From an uncultured Pseudobdellovibrionaceae bacterium (GTDB lineage: Bacteria > Bdellovibrionota > Bdellovibrionia > Bdellovibrionales > JAMPXM01), in the NCBI GenBank assembly GCA_934277865.1, contig CAKQVW010000219.1:1-5281 (forward strand): 5,281 bases of DNA. The letters run 5' to 3'. Under the pieces are notes generated by a model. It did not search any database. It was not told the origin of the DNA and saw only the letters and a program-made list of their open reading frames with translations. Positions 5,112-5,281 of this stretch are shown here, one piece after another (position 1 is the stretch's first letter; every line of letters begins with the position of its first letter). Made by a program: the position numbers and the translations under genes.

Positions 5112-5281
5112 TTAATCTTCCACTTTCAAAATTGCGAGGAAGGCTTCTTGCGGAAGCTCGACCGAACCGATCTGCTTCATGCGCTTTTTCCCTTCCTTCT
5201 GTTTCTCAAGGAGCTTTCTCTTACGAGAAATATCGCCGCCGTAACATTTTGCCGTCACGTCTTTTCGAAGCGCACTCAATG
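5112..5281 (-). CDS. lepA: Elongation factor 4 (back-translocating GTPase LepA), C-terminal end only
   Basis: Only the last 56 complete codons are in the window, ending at TAA 5114-5112; the GTPase domain and start lie beyond the right edge. The visible part is the highly conserved LepA C-terminal domain: DVTAKCYGGDISRKRKLLEK, then QKEGKKRMKQIGSVELPQEA and FLAILKVED. This basic domain contacts the ribosome near the peptidyl transferase centre and tRNA in known structures. The YGGDISRK and GKKRMK motifs are distinctive of LepA and absent from EF-G, so the call is firm. It is the first visible gene of the leftward unit and is followed after 3 bases by lepB-1. Confidence 0.97.
   Translation of the reverse strand, partial: LSALRKDVTAKCYGGDISRKRKLLEKQKEGKKRMKQIGSVELPQEAFLAILKVED

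Overview
The window looks like chromosomal housekeeping DNA of a Gram-negative bacterium. Base composition is moderate, a little above half G+C by eye. The gene mix and protein style (single-anchor LepB proteins in tandem after lepA, a short CarA, a PyrB of the 'HPGP' type) are compatible with Bdellovibrio-like predatory bacteria (Bdellovibrionota) or a related deltaproteobacterial lineage. That placement is an inference from general resemblance, not from a database match.

Every supported gene is on the minus strand and the genes are packed tightly, so the region reads from right to left as one probable transcription unit. First comes the 3' end of lepA (elongation factor 4, 5112-5281). After 3 bases come three consecutive, diverged type I signal peptidase genes, here called lepB-1 (4269-5108), lepB-2 (3454-4251, GTG start) and lepB-3 (2646-3464). 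lepB-3 overlaps the end of lepB-2. A 74-base gap, the only real intergenic space, may hold a promoter. Then come pyrB (1597-2571) and carA (519-1589), the first pyrimidine-specific steps. Last is an unrecognised gene (1-522), which overlaps carA by 4 bases and runs out of the window.

Functionally there are two modules. The first is lepA plus lepB: translation quality control and removal of signal peptides at the inner membrane. The second is pyrB plus carA: CarA supplies ammonia from glutamine for carbamoyl phosphate synthesis, and PyrB condenses carbamoyl phosphate with aspartate. The CarA partner CarB is not next to carA; an unknown gene occupies that place.

The points most worth a second look are: the triplicated lepB with a degenerate catalytic-site box in copy 3; two back-to-back perfect 9-bp hairpins inside the lepB-3 coding sequence; a possible leaderless start for pyrB; and the unknown gene coupled to carA. 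I saw no mobile element, CRISPR array, tRNA, rRNA or clearly new multi-gene system.
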